Shown piece by piece: positions 48,344-58,481 of a DNA stretch of 64,000 nucleotides (position 1 is the stretch's first letter; each line of letters starts with the position of its first letter). The stretch comes from an uncultured Pedosphaera sp. Lineage in GTDB: Bacteria > Verrucomicrobiota > Verrucomicrobiia > Limisphaerales > Pedosphaeraceae. Location: assembly GCA_903930565.1 (NCBI GenBank), contig CAIYZC010000024.1:1-64000 (forward strand), given 5' to 3'. A program made the translations under genes and the position numbers. The notes beneath the pieces were generated by a model. It was not told where the DNA came from and did not search any database. It saw only the letters and a program-made list of their open reading frames with translations.

Positions 48344-49834
48344 TCAGGCCACGGCCAGTTGCATGATCTGCTCCTGCGTCGCCCCGCGGGCCTCCGCAAT
48401 TTCCCCCGTCACCCGGCCTTCGTGCAGCACCAGGATGCGGTCGGCCATGCCCAACACTTCGGGGAGTTCGGAGCTGATCATAATCAGGGCTTTGCCCGCG
48501 GCGGCCAGTTCGTTCATGAGGAGGTAAATTTCGTGTTTGGCGCCGACATCAATCCCGCGCGTGGGTTCGTCAAAAATCAGCACTTCGCAATTCCGCGCCA
48601 GCCATTTCGCGAGCACAACTTTTTGCTGGTTCCCGCCCGAGAGCCGGCCGGCGCGCACTTCGGAGTGGGGCACTTTGATGCGCAACCGGGCGGTGTACTC
48701 CGCGAACGCCGCGCGCTCGCGCGCGGCCTGCACGAACCCGCGGCGACACAGCCAGTTGAGATTGGGCAGGCCGAAGTTCTCCCGCACGGAGTGCTCCAGC
48801 ACCAAGCCCTGGAGCTTGCGATCCTCGGTGAGGAGGGCAATGCCGGCCGCGATGGCCTCGCGGGGTGAATGAATGGCCAACACGCGGCCATCCAGACGGA
48901 TTTCCCCGCCCTCGCGCGCATCGGCGCCAAAGATCAGCCGCACCGTCTCCGTCCGCCCGGCCCCGACCAGGCCGGCCAGGGCCAGAATCTCCCCCCGCCG
49001 CACACTGAAAGACACCTCCCGCACCGCCCGGCCGCGCCGCAAGCCGCGGACTTCCAAACGGACCGCGCCGGGCGTGACCTGCCGCCGCGGAAATTCATCC
49101 TGCAATTCGCGCCCGACCATCCACTCGATGATTTGCCGGCGGGTGATTTGGGCGATCGGCCGTTCGCCGACGTTCCGCCCGTCCCGCAACACTGTGACGC
49201 GGTCGGCGAGGGCGAACACCTCTTCCAATCGATGGCTGATGTAGATGATGGCGATTCCCTGGCTCCGCAGTTCGCGGATGATGGTGAACAACCGCCCCAC
49301 CTCGTGGGGCGTGAGCGCGGCGCTCGGTTCGTCCATGACGATGATCCGCGCCTCGCAGGCCAGCGCTTTGGCGATTTCCACCAACTGCTGTTGCGCCGTG
49401 GTCAACCGACGGCAGGGCAGCTCCAAATCCACCGCCACGCCCAACCGCGCGAACAACCCGGCCGCGCGCCGCGTTTCGACCCCGCGCGCCAGAAAACCGC
49501 CCCGGGTGGACTCCCGCCCGAGAAACATGTTTTCCACCGCCGTCAACCCCGGCACGAGATTGAACTCCTGGTAAATGACCGCCACCCCGGCCCGCCGGGA
49601 AGCTTGCGGCGTGGCCAGCGGGGTGTCGCGCCCGTCAATCCGGATCACCCCCGCCTCGGGACGCAAGCCGCCGCCGAGCAATTTGATGAGCGTGCTCTTG
49701 CCCGCGCCGTTTTCGCCGAGCAAGGCCAGCACTTCCCCGCGCCGGAGCGTCAGGTCCACCCCGCGCAGGGCTTGGACCCCGGGGAAGGATTTCACCATCC
49801 CGCGCATCTCCAGCAAGGGCGGCCCGTCGGTCAT
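48344..49834 (-). CDS. Sugar ABC transporter ATP-binding protein, RbsA-like (two NBDs)
   Basis: MTDGPPLLEMRGMVKSFPGVQALRGVDLTLRRGEVLALLGENGAGKSTLIKLLGG; LTTAQQQLVEIAKALAC; RLSGGNQQKVVLAKWLARNCEVLIFDEPTRGIDVGAKHEIY. Confidence 0.95.
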   Translation of the reverse strand: MTDGPPLLEMRGMVKSFPGVQALRGVDLTLRRGEVLALLGENGAGKSTLIKLLGGGLRPEAGVIRIDGRDTPLATPQASRRAGVAVIYQEFNLVPGLTAVENMFLGRESTRGGFLARGVETRRAAGLFARLGVAVDLELPCRRLTTAQQQLVEIAKALACEARIIVMDEPSAALTPHEVGRLFTIIRELRSQGIAIIYISHRLEEVFALADRVTVLRDGRNVGERPIAQITRRQIIEWMVGRELQDEFPRRQVTPGAVRLEVRGLRRGRAVREVSFSVRRGEILALAGLVGAGRTETVRLIFGADAREGGEIRLDGRVLAIHSPREAIAAGIALLTEDRKLQGLVLEHSVRENFGLPNLNWLCRRGFVQAARERAAFAEYTARLRIKVPHSEVRAGRLSGGNQQKVVLAKWLARNCEVLIFDEPTRGIDVGAKHEIYLLMNELAAAGKALIMISSELPEVLGMADRILVLHEGRVTGEIAEARGATQEQIMQLAVA

Positions 49835-50685
49835 AGCCCCATGGCCGCGGTCAAGGCCCGGCGCATCACGCCGGCATCCGGGTCCACGCCCGTCCAGTAT
49901 TTGAGCCCGATCACCCCTTGGTTGACCAGCATCCCCAACCCGTCGAGCGTCCGGCAACCCCGCGCTTCCGCCTCCCGGAGAAACCGCGTCCGGGGCGGGC
50001 TGAAAACCACATCCGCCGCCACCATGCCAGGCCGCAGGCTCGCCAAATCCACCACCGGCCGCGCGTCGGAGTCGTAGAGTCCGATGGAAGTCCCGTTGAT
50101 CACCAAGTCCGTGTCGGCGGGCACCGCGTACTCGCCGCCAGCTGCCACCAAGTCGCAATCCAAGCGCAGTTTTTCCCGGAGCAAGGCGATGAGTTCCGCG
50201 CCCCGCGCCGCGCTCCGGTTCACGATCACCATCCGTCGCACCCCCGCCAGGCCGAGTTCCACCGCCAAGGCGCGCGCCGCGCCGCCCGCGCCGAACAACA
50301 CCACCGCCTTGCCGCGCGGATCGGTCAGCTCCATCAGCGATTTCAAAAATCCCTTCCCATCGGTGTTTTCCCCGATGAACTGGTCGCCGCGGCGCACCAC
50401 GCAGTTCACCGCCCCCATCACCGCCGCGGATTCCCCCAGGCCGTCCAAATGCGCGATCACCGCCACTTTGTGCGGGAGGCTGCAATTAAAACCGCGGAAA
50501 CCCATCGCCCGCGCCCCGCGCACCGCCGCTCCGAGATCCGCGGGTGTCACCTCCATGTTCACATAACGCCAAGCCAATCCATGGTGCGCAAAAGCCGCCT
50601 CCATCATGGCCACCGTGGGATTGCCCGCCGCGCCCTCCGACATGGACCCCACCAACTCGGGTCGAAAACTTCCGGGTATGCTCAT
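49831..50685 (-). CDS. Shikimate-dehydrogenase-like protein (divergent AroE family)
   Basis: FRGFNCSLPHKVAVIAHLD...ENTDGKGFLKSL...VVLFGAGGAARALAVELGLAGVRRMVIVNRS...INGTSIGL; N-terminal SMSEGAAGNPTVAMMEAAFAHHGLAWRYVNMEV instead of canonical S-x-S-P-x-x-H-N. Confidence 0.85.
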   Translation of the reverse strand: MSIPGSFRPELVGSMSEGAAGNPTVAMMEAAFAHHGLAWRYVNMEVTPADLGAAVRGARAMGFRGFNCSLPHKVAVIAHLDGLGESAAVMGAVNCVVRRGDQFIGENTDGKGFLKSLMELTDPRGKAVVLFGAGGAARALAVELGLAGVRRMVIVNRSAARGAELIALLREKLRLDCDLVAAGGEYAVPADTDLVINGTSIGLYDSDARPVVDLASLRPGMVAADVVFSPPRTRFLREAEARGCRTLDGLGMLVNQGVIGLKYWTGVDPDAGVMRRALTAAMGL

Positions 50686-50708
50686 CGCTTTAACACGCTT
50701 TCCGCTCG

Positions 50709-51695
50709 TTACTTGAGTTCCGGATCTTTTTGCGCATCCGCCTTGCGGTAAAGGCTGGTGGGAATCAGCATCTGCGGCGGCAGCGTTTCGCCCTTGGAAT
50801 GCCGGACGATGGACTCGACAATCCGCACGCCCATCTGGTCGGGGAATTGAATGGGATCGGCATAGATTTTGCCGTCCTTGATCGCCTGCTTGCCCTCGGG
50901 CTGGCCGTCAAATCCGATGATGAGCACCTGGGTCTTGCCCGCTTTCTCCAGCGCGGCCCGGGCGCCCAGGGCCGCGGGATCGTTGATCGCAAAAATGCCG
51001 CGCAAATCCGCGTGCGCCTGCAGGGCGTCCTCGGTGGCCTTGTAGCCGCCGTCCTTCGCCCCGGCGCTTTCCAATTCGGTCACGATTTGGACCGGCGCCT
51101 TGCTGGTTTGGTTAAAGGTGTCGATGACCTCCCGAAAACCCTTCACCCTCAACTGACACGATTCCGCCTGTTTGAAGTGCAGCACGGCGATCTTGCCCCC
51201 CGCTTCCCCCAACGCCTCGATCATGGCCCGCCCGGCCTCCTTGCCGCCGCCGTAATTGTCGGTGGCGACCTGGGTGGCGATTTTCACGCCGGGTTCGTTG
51301 CACGGAATATCCACGGTGAACACGGGAATGCCCGCCGCGTTCGCCTCCTGGATCACGGGGATGATCGCCTTGCTGTCGCACGGGCTGAGCACAATGGCGC
51401 TCACTTTCTTCACGATGAAATCCTTGATTTGATTGCCCTGTTTCGCCACGTCCTTGTCCCCGCTCACCACGATCGTCGTGTATCCGTGCTTGCGCCCTTC
51501 GGCCGTGATGTTGTCGCCGATGACCTTGAAGAACGGGTTGTCGAGGGTGAGCAAGGAAACGCCGATGGTGCCCTTGGCTTTCGCCGCGGCGGGATTCGCG
51601 GCCGTATGGCCGGCGGCGGGTTCGGAGTGCTGGTCGCAGGCGGTGAGCAACGCCAGCGCGCTGGTGAAGAAAAGCAGCAGGAAGTGGTTTTTCAT
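50709..51695 (-). CDS. Sugar ABC transporter substrate-binding lipoprotein, RbsB-like
   Basis: MKNHFLLLFFTSALALLTACDQ lipobox; IGVSLLTLDNPFFKVIGDNITAEGRKHGYTTIVVSGDKDVAKQGNQIKDFIVKKVSAIVLSPCDSKAIIPVIQEANAAGIPVFTVDI. Confidence 0.95.
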   Translation of the reverse strand: MKNHFLLLFFTSALALLTACDQHSEPAAGHTAANPAAAKAKGTIGVSLLTLDNPFFKVIGDNITAEGRKHGYTTIVVSGDKDVAKQGNQIKDFIVKKVSAIVLSPCDSKAIIPVIQEANAAGIPVFTVDIPCNEPGVKIATQVATDNYGGGKEAGRAMIEALGEAGGKIAVLHFKQAESCQLRVKGFREVIDTFNQTSKAPVQIVTELESAGAKDGGYKATEDALQAHADLRGIFAINDPAALGARAALEKAGKTQVLIIGFDGQPEGKQAIKDGKIYADPIQFPDQMGVRIVESIVRHSKGETLPPQMLIPTSLYRKADAQKDPELK

Positions 51696-51934
51696 GAGGT
51701 TGCGATGGACTAAAAATCGGGCGCGGCGTCGAGCCCCCGCCGGGCCGCCCCCGGGGCGGCCGCCGGCGCAGGCGAAATCATCGCCATCAGGCATCGGTCC
51801 GGGCTCACGCCCGGAAATCAAATCGCTTCCCGCCCCGCCACGCAAGCATATCCCGTGAAGTGTTGCCCCGCCCGGCCCGGTGGGCCGGCGATTTCCCACT
51901 GGCGGCACCGGGCCGGCCAATTTAAGGTTCCCCC

Positions 51935-52801
51935 ATGACCCCGCGCTTCCAGCTTCCGCGCCCCCGCCGGCGCCCCTCCGGGTGCGCCTTCCGGAACGCC
52001 TTTACCCTCATCGAATTACTGGTGGTGGTGGCGATCATCGCGGTGCTGGCCTCGCTCCTGTTGCCCGCCCTGGCCCGGGCCAAGACCAAAGCCACCGGGG
52101 CGCACTGCCTCGGCAATTTGCGCCAGTTGCAAATCGCCTGCCAGATGTACACCCACGACAACCATGATTTCTTTCCGGGCAACAATTACCAAATGGAAGC
52201 GGGCTCCGGAGCCAATCGCGGCCCGCTGAATTGGGTCACCGGCTGGCTCGATCCCCGGCAGGCCAACAACACCGACAACACCAACCTCAGCCTGCTGCTG
52301 GACCCGCAATGGGCGCAATTGGGACCTTACGCGGCCTCCGCCGGGATCTACCATTGCCTGGCCAGCCGGGTGGACTGCCAGGAAGGGAACTTGCGCTACC
52401 CCGTCGTGCGCACGGTCTCGCTGAACGGCTGGATCGGCTCCCTGAGCATCGCGTGGAACGGCGGCTTCCAAACTTATGCCAAAACCCCGGACTTGCGCGC
52501 GCTTTCCCCCGCCGACGCCCTGGTGTTCGTGGACGAACGGGATGACAGCATCGATGACGGTTATTTCGCCATCGACATGGCGACCGATCAATTGGTGAAT
52601 TTCGCGGCCAGTTACCATGGCGGCTCCGGGGGCGCCACCTTTGCGGACGGCCACGCCGAACTGCACCATTGGCAAAGCGCGGCCATGCAACCCCCGGCGG
52701 CGAACGTGGTGGAGACCGTGAAACACGAGTTCACCTCCGTCGCCGGGAACAACCCGGATTTGCTCTGGCTCCGCGCCCACGCCACCCGCCCGCTCCCGTA
52801 G
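51935..52801 (+). CDS. Prepilin-type N-terminal cleavage / H-X9-DG domain protein (type II pseudopilin-like)
   Basis: [34 protein letters not shown]-terminal [20 protein letters not shown]. Confidence 0.92.
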   Translation: MTPRFQLPRPRRRPSGCAFRNAFTLIELLVVVAIIAVLASLLLPALARAKTKATGAHCLGNLRQLQIACQMYTHDNHDFFPGNNYQMEAGSGANRGPLNWVTGWLDPRQANNTDNTNLSLLLDPQWAQLGPYAASAGIYHCLASRVDCQEGNLRYPVVRTVSLNGWIGSLSIAWNGGFQTYAKTPDLRALSPADALVFVDERDDSIDDGYFAIDMATDQLVNFAASYHGGSGGATFADGHAELHHWQSAAMQPPAANVVETVKHEFTSVAGNNPDLLWLRAHATRPLP

Positions 52802-52810
52802 CGAATCCCC

Positions 52811-53251
52811 TCAGCCTCCCTGCCACCACTCGCCCGACTCCGTCAACCGTGCCAATAATCGGGCGTCCGCGGCGGGAAACACATAATTGCCCAACGTCTC
52901 GCGCGTGACCCAGGCCAAATCCTGGCAACCTATGGCTTGGGGTTCCCCCGCCGCCCATTCGCAACGGTAAAACTCCAAGTAAACCCGCCGGCCGGGATAC
53001 TCATGGCCAACGGTCTCCAAACAGCGGCCAACCACCACCTCAATCGCCAGTTCCTCCCGCAATTCCCGCCGCAGGCATTCCGGAAACGTCTCCCCGGCCT
53101 CGCGCTTGCCTCCGGGAAACTCCCACAAACCACCCAGGTGATCTCCCGCGCGCCGTTGGGTGAGCAACAGCCGGCCAGCGCGGAAAACCAAGCCCGCGGC
53201 CACTTCGATCACGCGTTCGGGGGGCGGCTCCGGTGGGGAGGGCGCATTCAT
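52811..53251 (-). CDS. NUDIX hydrolase, MutT-like
   Basis: VIEVAAGLVFRAGRLLLTQRRAGDHLGGLWEFPGGKREAGETFPECLRRELREELAIEV (Nudix box). Confidence 0.92.
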   Translation of the reverse strand: MNAPSPPEPPPERVIEVAAGLVFRAGRLLLTQRRAGDHLGGLWEFPGGKREAGETFPECLRRELREELAIEVVVGRCLETVGHEYPGRRVYLEFYRCEWAAGEPQAIGCQDLAWVTRETLGNYVFPAADARLLARLTESGEWWQGG

Positions 53252-53278
53252 GGCGGCGGCGGGGCGGTAACCGGTCCC

Positions 53279-54568
53279 CTACCGGCCAATGCTCTTATAG
53301 ATGAAGCCGAGCGCCTCCATCTCCCGCACATCGAACAAGTTGCGCCCGTCGAAAAGGATCGGGTGGGTGAGGCACTTGCGGACGCGCTCCAAGTCCAATT
53401 GCTTGAACTCGGGCCACTCCGTGGCGACAATCAACGCATCGCACCCTTCGGCGACTTCGTTCATGTCGTCCACATAGGTGACGTCGGGCAACACCGCGCG
53501 CGCCTTCCCCATCGCCTTCGGATCGTGCACCCGCAGGATCGCCCCCTCGCGCAACAACCGGTGGCAGAGCTCGATCGCGGGGGATTGCCGCACGTCATCC
53601 GTGTTTTGCTTGAACGCCAGCCCGAGCACCCCCAGGCGCTTGCCCTTGAGCACCCACAGCGTGTCGGTGATCTTTTTGACAAACCGCGCCATCTGGTCCG
53701 CGTTGATCGCCTGCACCTCGCGCAGCAGTCGGAAATCGTAGCCCAGTTGCTCGGAAATCTTGATGAACGCGCCCAAATCCTTCGGGAAGCAACTGCCGCC
53801 AAAGCCCAGCGAGGCGTCCAAAAACCGGCGGCCGATCCGGGCATCCATCCCCATGCCGTTCGCCACCTCCTGCACGTTGGCCCCGGAGGCCTCGCAGAGC
53901 ACGGAGATGGCGTTGATGTAGGAAATCTTGAGCGCGAGAAAGGAGTTGGCGGCGTGCTTGATCAATTCGGCGGAATTGATGTCCGTGACGATGATCGGCG
54001 CTTGGAACGGTGCGTAAATCTCCTTCATGGCGGCCACCGGGCGCGGGGAGCGCACGCCCACCACGATGCGGTCGGGCTTCATCAGATCGCCGACGGCGAA
54101 CCCTTCCCGCAGGAATTCCGGGTTGCTGGCGATGTCAAATTCGACGCGTGCTTTGCAGTAGCGCTTGATGGTCTCGGCGACCTTCTCCCCGGTGTTCACC
54201 GGCACCGTGCTCTTGTCCACGATGATCTTATAGCTGGTCATCGCCCCCGCGATCTCGCGCGCGACCCGCTCGATGAAGCTCAGATCCACCGAGCCGTCCG
54301 GCAGCGGCGGGGTGGGCACGGCAATGAAAATGACATCCGATTTCTCCACCCCTTCCACCGTGGAGTTCGAAAAGCACAAGCGCCCGGCGGCGACATTGCG
54401 CGCCACCAAATCCTCCAAGTCGGGCTCGTAGATGGGCATCCCGCCCGCCTGCAGCAGGGCGACCTTGGCGGGATCGCTGTCCACGCACACGACGTGGTGG
54501 CCCACCTCGGCAAAGCACGCCCCCGTGACCAACCCCACGTACCCGGTGCCGATAATCGAGATTTTCAC
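53279..54568 (-). CDS. ugd: UDP-glucose / nucleotide-sugar 6-dehydrogenase
   Basis: MKISIIGTGYVGLVTGACFAEVGHHVVCVDSD; STVPVNTGEKV; NPEFLREGFAVGDLMKPDRIVVG; FGGSCFPKDLGAF. Confidence 0.95.
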   Translation of the reverse strand: MKISIIGTGYVGLVTGACFAEVGHHVVCVDSDPAKVALLQAGGMPIYEPDLEDLVARNVAAGRLCFSNSTVEGVEKSDVIFIAVPTPPLPDGSVDLSFIERVAREIAGAMTSYKIIVDKSTVPVNTGEKVAETIKRYCKARVEFDIASNPEFLREGFAVGDLMKPDRIVVGVRSPRPVAAMKEIYAPFQAPIIVTDINSAELIKHAANSFLALKISYINAISVLCEASGANVQEVANGMGMDARIGRRFLDASLGFGGSCFPKDLGAFIKISEQLGYDFRLLREVQAINADQMARFVKKITDTLWVLKGKRLGVLGLAFKQNTDDVRQSPAIELCHRLLREGAILRVHDPKAMGKARAVLPDVTYVDDMNEVAEGCDALIVATEWPEFKQLDLERVRKCLTHPILFDGRNLFDVREMEALGFIYKSIGR

Positions 54569-54656
54569 AACAACACCGGTGGGCTCCTCCCTTCCCCCAA
54601 GGCGGCACGACCGGCCGGCCCCCGGGAGGACGGGCTGTTCCGAACCGGATAAAAAA

Positions 54657-55496
54657 CTAGGGTTTGCCCGCGTTGGTGCCGGCAGCCGGCGCTTTGGCCG
54701 GCGTCCCGGTCGCCGGGGCCTTGGCGGGCGCGGGCGTGGCGGGGGTGGACAGCATGGCCGGCGCGGCGGCTTTGCCGGCGGCGGGGGCGGACATCATCGC
54801 GGCCGGGGCGGCGTTCGTCGGGGCGACGGGCGGGGGCCGCAGCTCGGGGTGCTTCTGCAGCAACTCGCGGCCTTCGATTTCCGCTTCGGACGACCAGGAA
54901 TCGTTATGCGGCACCCGCGCCATTTCTTCATACAAGCGGAGGGCTTGGTCCGGCTTGTTCAGCGCGATATTCAACCGCGCCATGGCGAACTTCACCTGCG
55001 GCGTCGTGGCGTCGCTGGGATGCTTGTCGAGGATGGCTTTGTAATTGCTGAGCGCGGCGTCATTCTTGCCCGCCGCCTCCAAACTGGCGGCCACCCCGAT
55101 CTGCGCCTCCACGCGCCAAGGGGAATCACCGGCGTCGCGCAGAAATTGTTCAAACTTGGCCTGCGCATCCGCATACTTGCCGGCATCGAACAATGCCCCC
55201 GCCGCCAGGAGCACGGCGCGCCCGGCGCTGGCCGTACCGGGGTATTGCTCGGCCACCTTCAAAAATGCTTCCGCGGGCACGGTCCGGTTTTCCGTGCCGG
55301 GCGCCGCCGAGGGCCGCACGTCGGAGAGCGCCTCGCTCGCCATCCGTTGATGGTGCGCCCCGCTCCAGGTATAAAGCCAGTAACCGCCCGCCACCACGGC
55401 CACCGCGGTCGCGTAGATGATCAAGCGCTTCTGGTTGGCGTGCGCCCACGCCACCAAACGAAATATTTCCGCCGACTCGTTTGCTTCTGAATCCAT
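54657..55496 (-). CDS. Tetratricopeptide-repeat membrane protein (YfgM-like) with Ala/Pro-rich C-terminal tail
   Basis: MDSEANESAEIFRLVAWAHANQKRLIIYATAVAVVAGGYWLYTWS TM; TPR-like helices; tail AKAPATGTPAKAPAAGTNAGKP. Confidence 0.8.
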   Translation of the reverse strand: MDSEANESAEIFRLVAWAHANQKRLIIYATAVAVVAGGYWLYTWSGAHHQRMASEALSDVRPSAAPGTENRTVPAEAFLKVAEQYPGTASAGRAVLLAAGALFDAGKYADAQAKFEQFLRDAGDSPWRVEAQIGVAASLEAAGKNDAALSNYKAILDKHPSDATTPQVKFAMARLNIALNKPDQALRLYEEMARVPHNDSWSSEAEIEGRELLQKHPELRPPPVAPTNAAPAAMMSAPAAGKAAAPAMLSTPATPAPAKAPATGTPAKAPAAGTNAGKP

Positions 55497-55634
55497 ATAA
55501 GGGGGTGAAATTTCCCGCCCACGGCCAAAAAACGCAAGCTTGAAATGCAACTAAACTCGGGCTTTCCTCCCCGGGGCCCGGCCCGCCGCCGTTTTCCGTG
55601 GCATTTTGGAACGTTTGCCGGTAGGATTGACGCA

Positions 55635-57845
55635 ATGCTGCTCACGCCTGAAGAAAAGCAAAGCCTGCTCCGGGCCGCCCACCGCTCCCCGCACCAACTC
55701 CTGGGGATGCATCCCCTCGGGGACGGCTCCGGCTTGGTTGTACGCGCCTTCCTGCCCAATGCCGCCGCCGTAGCCGTGCGCCCCGCCCACAACCCCGGCC
55801 TCCCCGCGCTCAAATTGGAACAACTGGACCCCGCCGGCCTGTACGAGGGGGTTACCACCGGGGCCACCGAGGTTTATGCGTATGACTTGGTGATCACCGA
55901 TTATGCCGGCAACGTGCGGATCACACGCGATCCTTACAGCTTTCTCCCCACGCTCGGGGAAACCGACCTCTACCTTTTCGGCAAGGGCGATGAACGCCGC
56001 ATTTACGAAAAGCTCGGCGCCCAATTGCGCGTCATTGACGGGGTGCCGGGCACCAGTTTCGCCGTTTGGGCTCCGAACGCCCTCCGCGTCAGTGTCGTGG
56101 GCGATTTCAACCAGTGGGACGGCCGTTACCACCCCTTGCGCCTGCTGGGCGCCTCCGGCGTCTGGGAATTGTTCGTGCCCGGGCTCGGCGAAGGCACGCA
56201 TTACAAATTCGAAGTCCGCGGCCTCCACGGCGACACCAGCCTCAAATCCGATCCGTACGGCTTCTTTTTTGAGGCCGCCCCCAAAAACGCCTCGATTGTC
56301 TGGGACAACCAAAAGTTCGCTTGGACTGACGACGATTGGGTCTCCCGCCGCCGGCACTTCAATCCGTTGCGCGCCCCCACCAGTATTTACGAATTGCACC
56401 TCGGCTCCTGGCGCAAGAAGTCCGCGTCGGAATCCCTCAGCTACCGGGAATTGGCCGGCGAATTGATCCCCTATTTGCTCCGCCTTGGTTTCACGCACGT
56501 CGAATTTCTTCCCGTCTCGGAGCACGCGTTTTATCCTTCCTGGGGTTACCAAGTGACCGGCTTTTATTCCCCCACGGGCCGCTTCGGCACCCCGGATGAT
56601 TTTCAATACTTGGTCAATGAGCTGCACCTCGCGGGCATCGGCGTCATTATCGATTGGGTGCCGGCGCACTTTCCGCGGGATGATTGGGCGTTGGCGCGTT
56701 TCGATGGCACCGCGCTCTACGAACACGAGGATCCCCGCCAAGGCGCCCACCAAGACTGGGGCACTTTGATCTTCAACTACGGCCGCCACGAGGTGGCCAA
56801 TTTTCTCACGGCCAACGCGCTGTTCTGGTGCGAACGCTTCCACATCGACGGCCTGCGCGTGGACGCCGTCGCCTCCATGCTGTATTTGGATTATTCCCGC
56901 GCTGCCGGCGAGTGGATACCCAACCGGCATGGCGGACGGGAAAACCTCGAGGCGATCGAATTCCTCAAGCAATTCAATTACCTCACCCACACGGAATTCC
57001 CCGGGGTCATGACCATTGCGGAAGAATCCACCGCCTGGCCCATGGTCACCCGCCCCCCCCACCTCGGCGGCCTTGGCTTCTCGCTCAAGTGGAACATGGG
57101 CTGGATGCACGACACTTTGGGCTATTTCTCCCGCGACCCCGTCTACCGCCCCTACCATCAAAACGATCTGACGTTCGCGCTGCTTTACCATTATCACGAG
57201 AACTTCATCCTCCCCCTCTCGCATGACGAGGTCGTCCACGGCAAACGATCACTCGTCGGCAAAATGCCCGGGGATGAGTGGCAAAAATACGCGAACCTGC
57301 GCGCCCTGCTGGCGTATCAATGGCTCTTTCCCGGCAAACCGTTGCTGTTCATGGGGGCGGAATTCGGGCAAACCACCGAATGGAATGAAAACGCCGGGCT
57401 GCCGTGGGAGTTGCTCGGCCAGGGCCCCTACCACCTGGGGATCCAAACCCTCGTCGCCGACCTGAACCGGGTCTATCGCGCCCAGCCCGCGCTCTGGGAT
57501 GCGGTCTACGAGCCGCAGGGATTTTTCTGGATTGATTGCGCCGACCACGCCAACAGCGTGCTCTCCTTCGGGCGGCGTGACCACACTGGCGGCTCCCAAT
57601 TGGTGGTCATCATGAACCTCACGCCCGTGGTTCGCCCCCGGTATCGGATCGGCCTGCCGCAACCCGGCACCTGGCGGGAAATCCTGAACACGGACGCCAG
57701 TCTGTATGGCGGCTCCAACCAGGGAAACCAAGGGCTGGTTAGAACCGAAAACTACCGGGTGCATAATCAGCCGTGTTCGGCGGAATTCACGCTCCCGCCT
57801 TTGGCGGTGCTCGCCTTCGCCCGGGAACAGGCAACCGCGGTCTGA
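55635..57845 (+). CDS. glgB: 1,4-alpha-glucan branching enzyme
   Basis: HQLLGMHPLGDGSGLVVRAFLPNA; VSVVGDFNQWDGRYHPLR; DGLRVDAVASMLYLDYSR; AEESTAWPMVTRP; LPLSHDEVVHGKRSL. Confidence 0.96.
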   Translation: MLLTPEEKQSLLRAAHRSPHQLLGMHPLGDGSGLVVRAFLPNAAAVAVRPAHNPGLPALKLEQLDPAGLYEGVTTGATEVYAYDLVITDYAGNVRITRDPYSFLPTLGETDLYLFGKGDERRIYEKLGAQLRVIDGVPGTSFAVWAPNALRVSVVGDFNQWDGRYHPLRLLGASGVWELFVPGLGEGTHYKFEVRGLHGDTSLKSDPYGFFFEAAPKNASIVWDNQKFAWTDDDWVSRRRHFNPLRAPTSIYELHLGSWRKKSASESLSYRELAGELIPYLLRLGFTHVEFLPVSEHAFYPSWGYQVTGFYSPTGRFGTPDDFQYLVNELHLAGIGVIIDWVPAHFPRDDWALARFDGTALYEHEDPRQGAHQDWGTLIFNYGRHEVANFLTANALFWCERFHIDGLRVDAVASMLYLDYSRAAGEWIPNRHGGRENLEAIEFLKQFNYLTHTEFPGVMTIAEESTAWPMVTRPPHLGGLGFSLKWNMGWMHDTLGYFSRDPVYRPYHQNDLTFALLYHYHENFILPLSHDEVVHGKRSLVGKMPGDEWQKYANLRALLAYQWLFPGKPLLFMGAEFGQTTEWNENAGLPWELLGQGPYHLGIQTLVADLNRVYRAQPALWDAVYEPQGFFWIDCADHANSVLSFGRRDHTGGSQLVVIMNLTPVVRPRYRIGLPQPGTWREILNTDASLYGGSNQGNQGLVRTENYRVHNQPCSAEFTLPPLAVLAFAREQATAV

Positions 57846-58436
57846 TTAATTAACGGTCGGCAAACCGATCCGGGCGGCTTGGGCCAACAGTAGTTCCTTG
57901 GGTCCTTCGGACCACACGACGTGGTCGGAGGCAGCCATCTTCTTGGCGAGTGGCCACTGGGCTTGCAAGCGGGCCTGCACGTGGGCCGCATCCCATCCCC
58001 GTTCCGCCAAGCGCATGGCTTGCGTTCCTTCCGAGCAGGCGGTGCAAATGATCCGGTCAAATGCGGACGCCGCATTGGTTTCAAACAAGAGGGGAATCAC
58101 CACCACGCCGCAATGGATTCCGCCCTCGCGCCAACCTGACACCACCCTTTGCCAAGTGGCGCGAATTAAGGGGTGTAATATTTCTTCCAAGGCAACCCGG
58201 GCGGCCAGGTCTCGAAAAATCAATTCGCCCAACTTTTCGCGCTGCAAGCGATTATCCGCATCGAAGACTTCCGGGCCGAAACGAGCCCGAATTTGAAGGT
58301 TTGCCGGTTGACCGGGAGCCACTAATTCACGGGCCACGTTATCGGTGTCCACGACCGGCACTCCGCGTCCCATCAAGCCCAACGCCAAGGTGCTCTTCCC
58401 GGTGCCAATCCCCCCGGTCAATCCAAACAAAGTCAT
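57846..58436 (-). CDS. coaE: Dephospho-CoA kinase
   Basis: MTLFGLTGGIGTGKSTLALGLMGRGVPVVDTDNVARELVAPGQP...VIPLLFETNAASAFDRIICT. Confidence 0.94.
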   Translation of the reverse strand: MTLFGLTGGIGTGKSTLALGLMGRGVPVVDTDNVARELVAPGQPANLQIRARFGPEVFDADNRLQREKLGELIFRDLAARVALEEILHPLIRATWQRVVSGWREGGIHCGVVVIPLLFETNAASAFDRIICTACSEGTQAMRLAERGWDAAHVQARLQAQWPLAKKMAASDHVVWSEGPKELLLAQAARIGLPTVN

Positions 58437-58481
58437 GAACGACGCTTTGGTTTGAAATGACCGGGGCCCTAAAAAGGGTGA

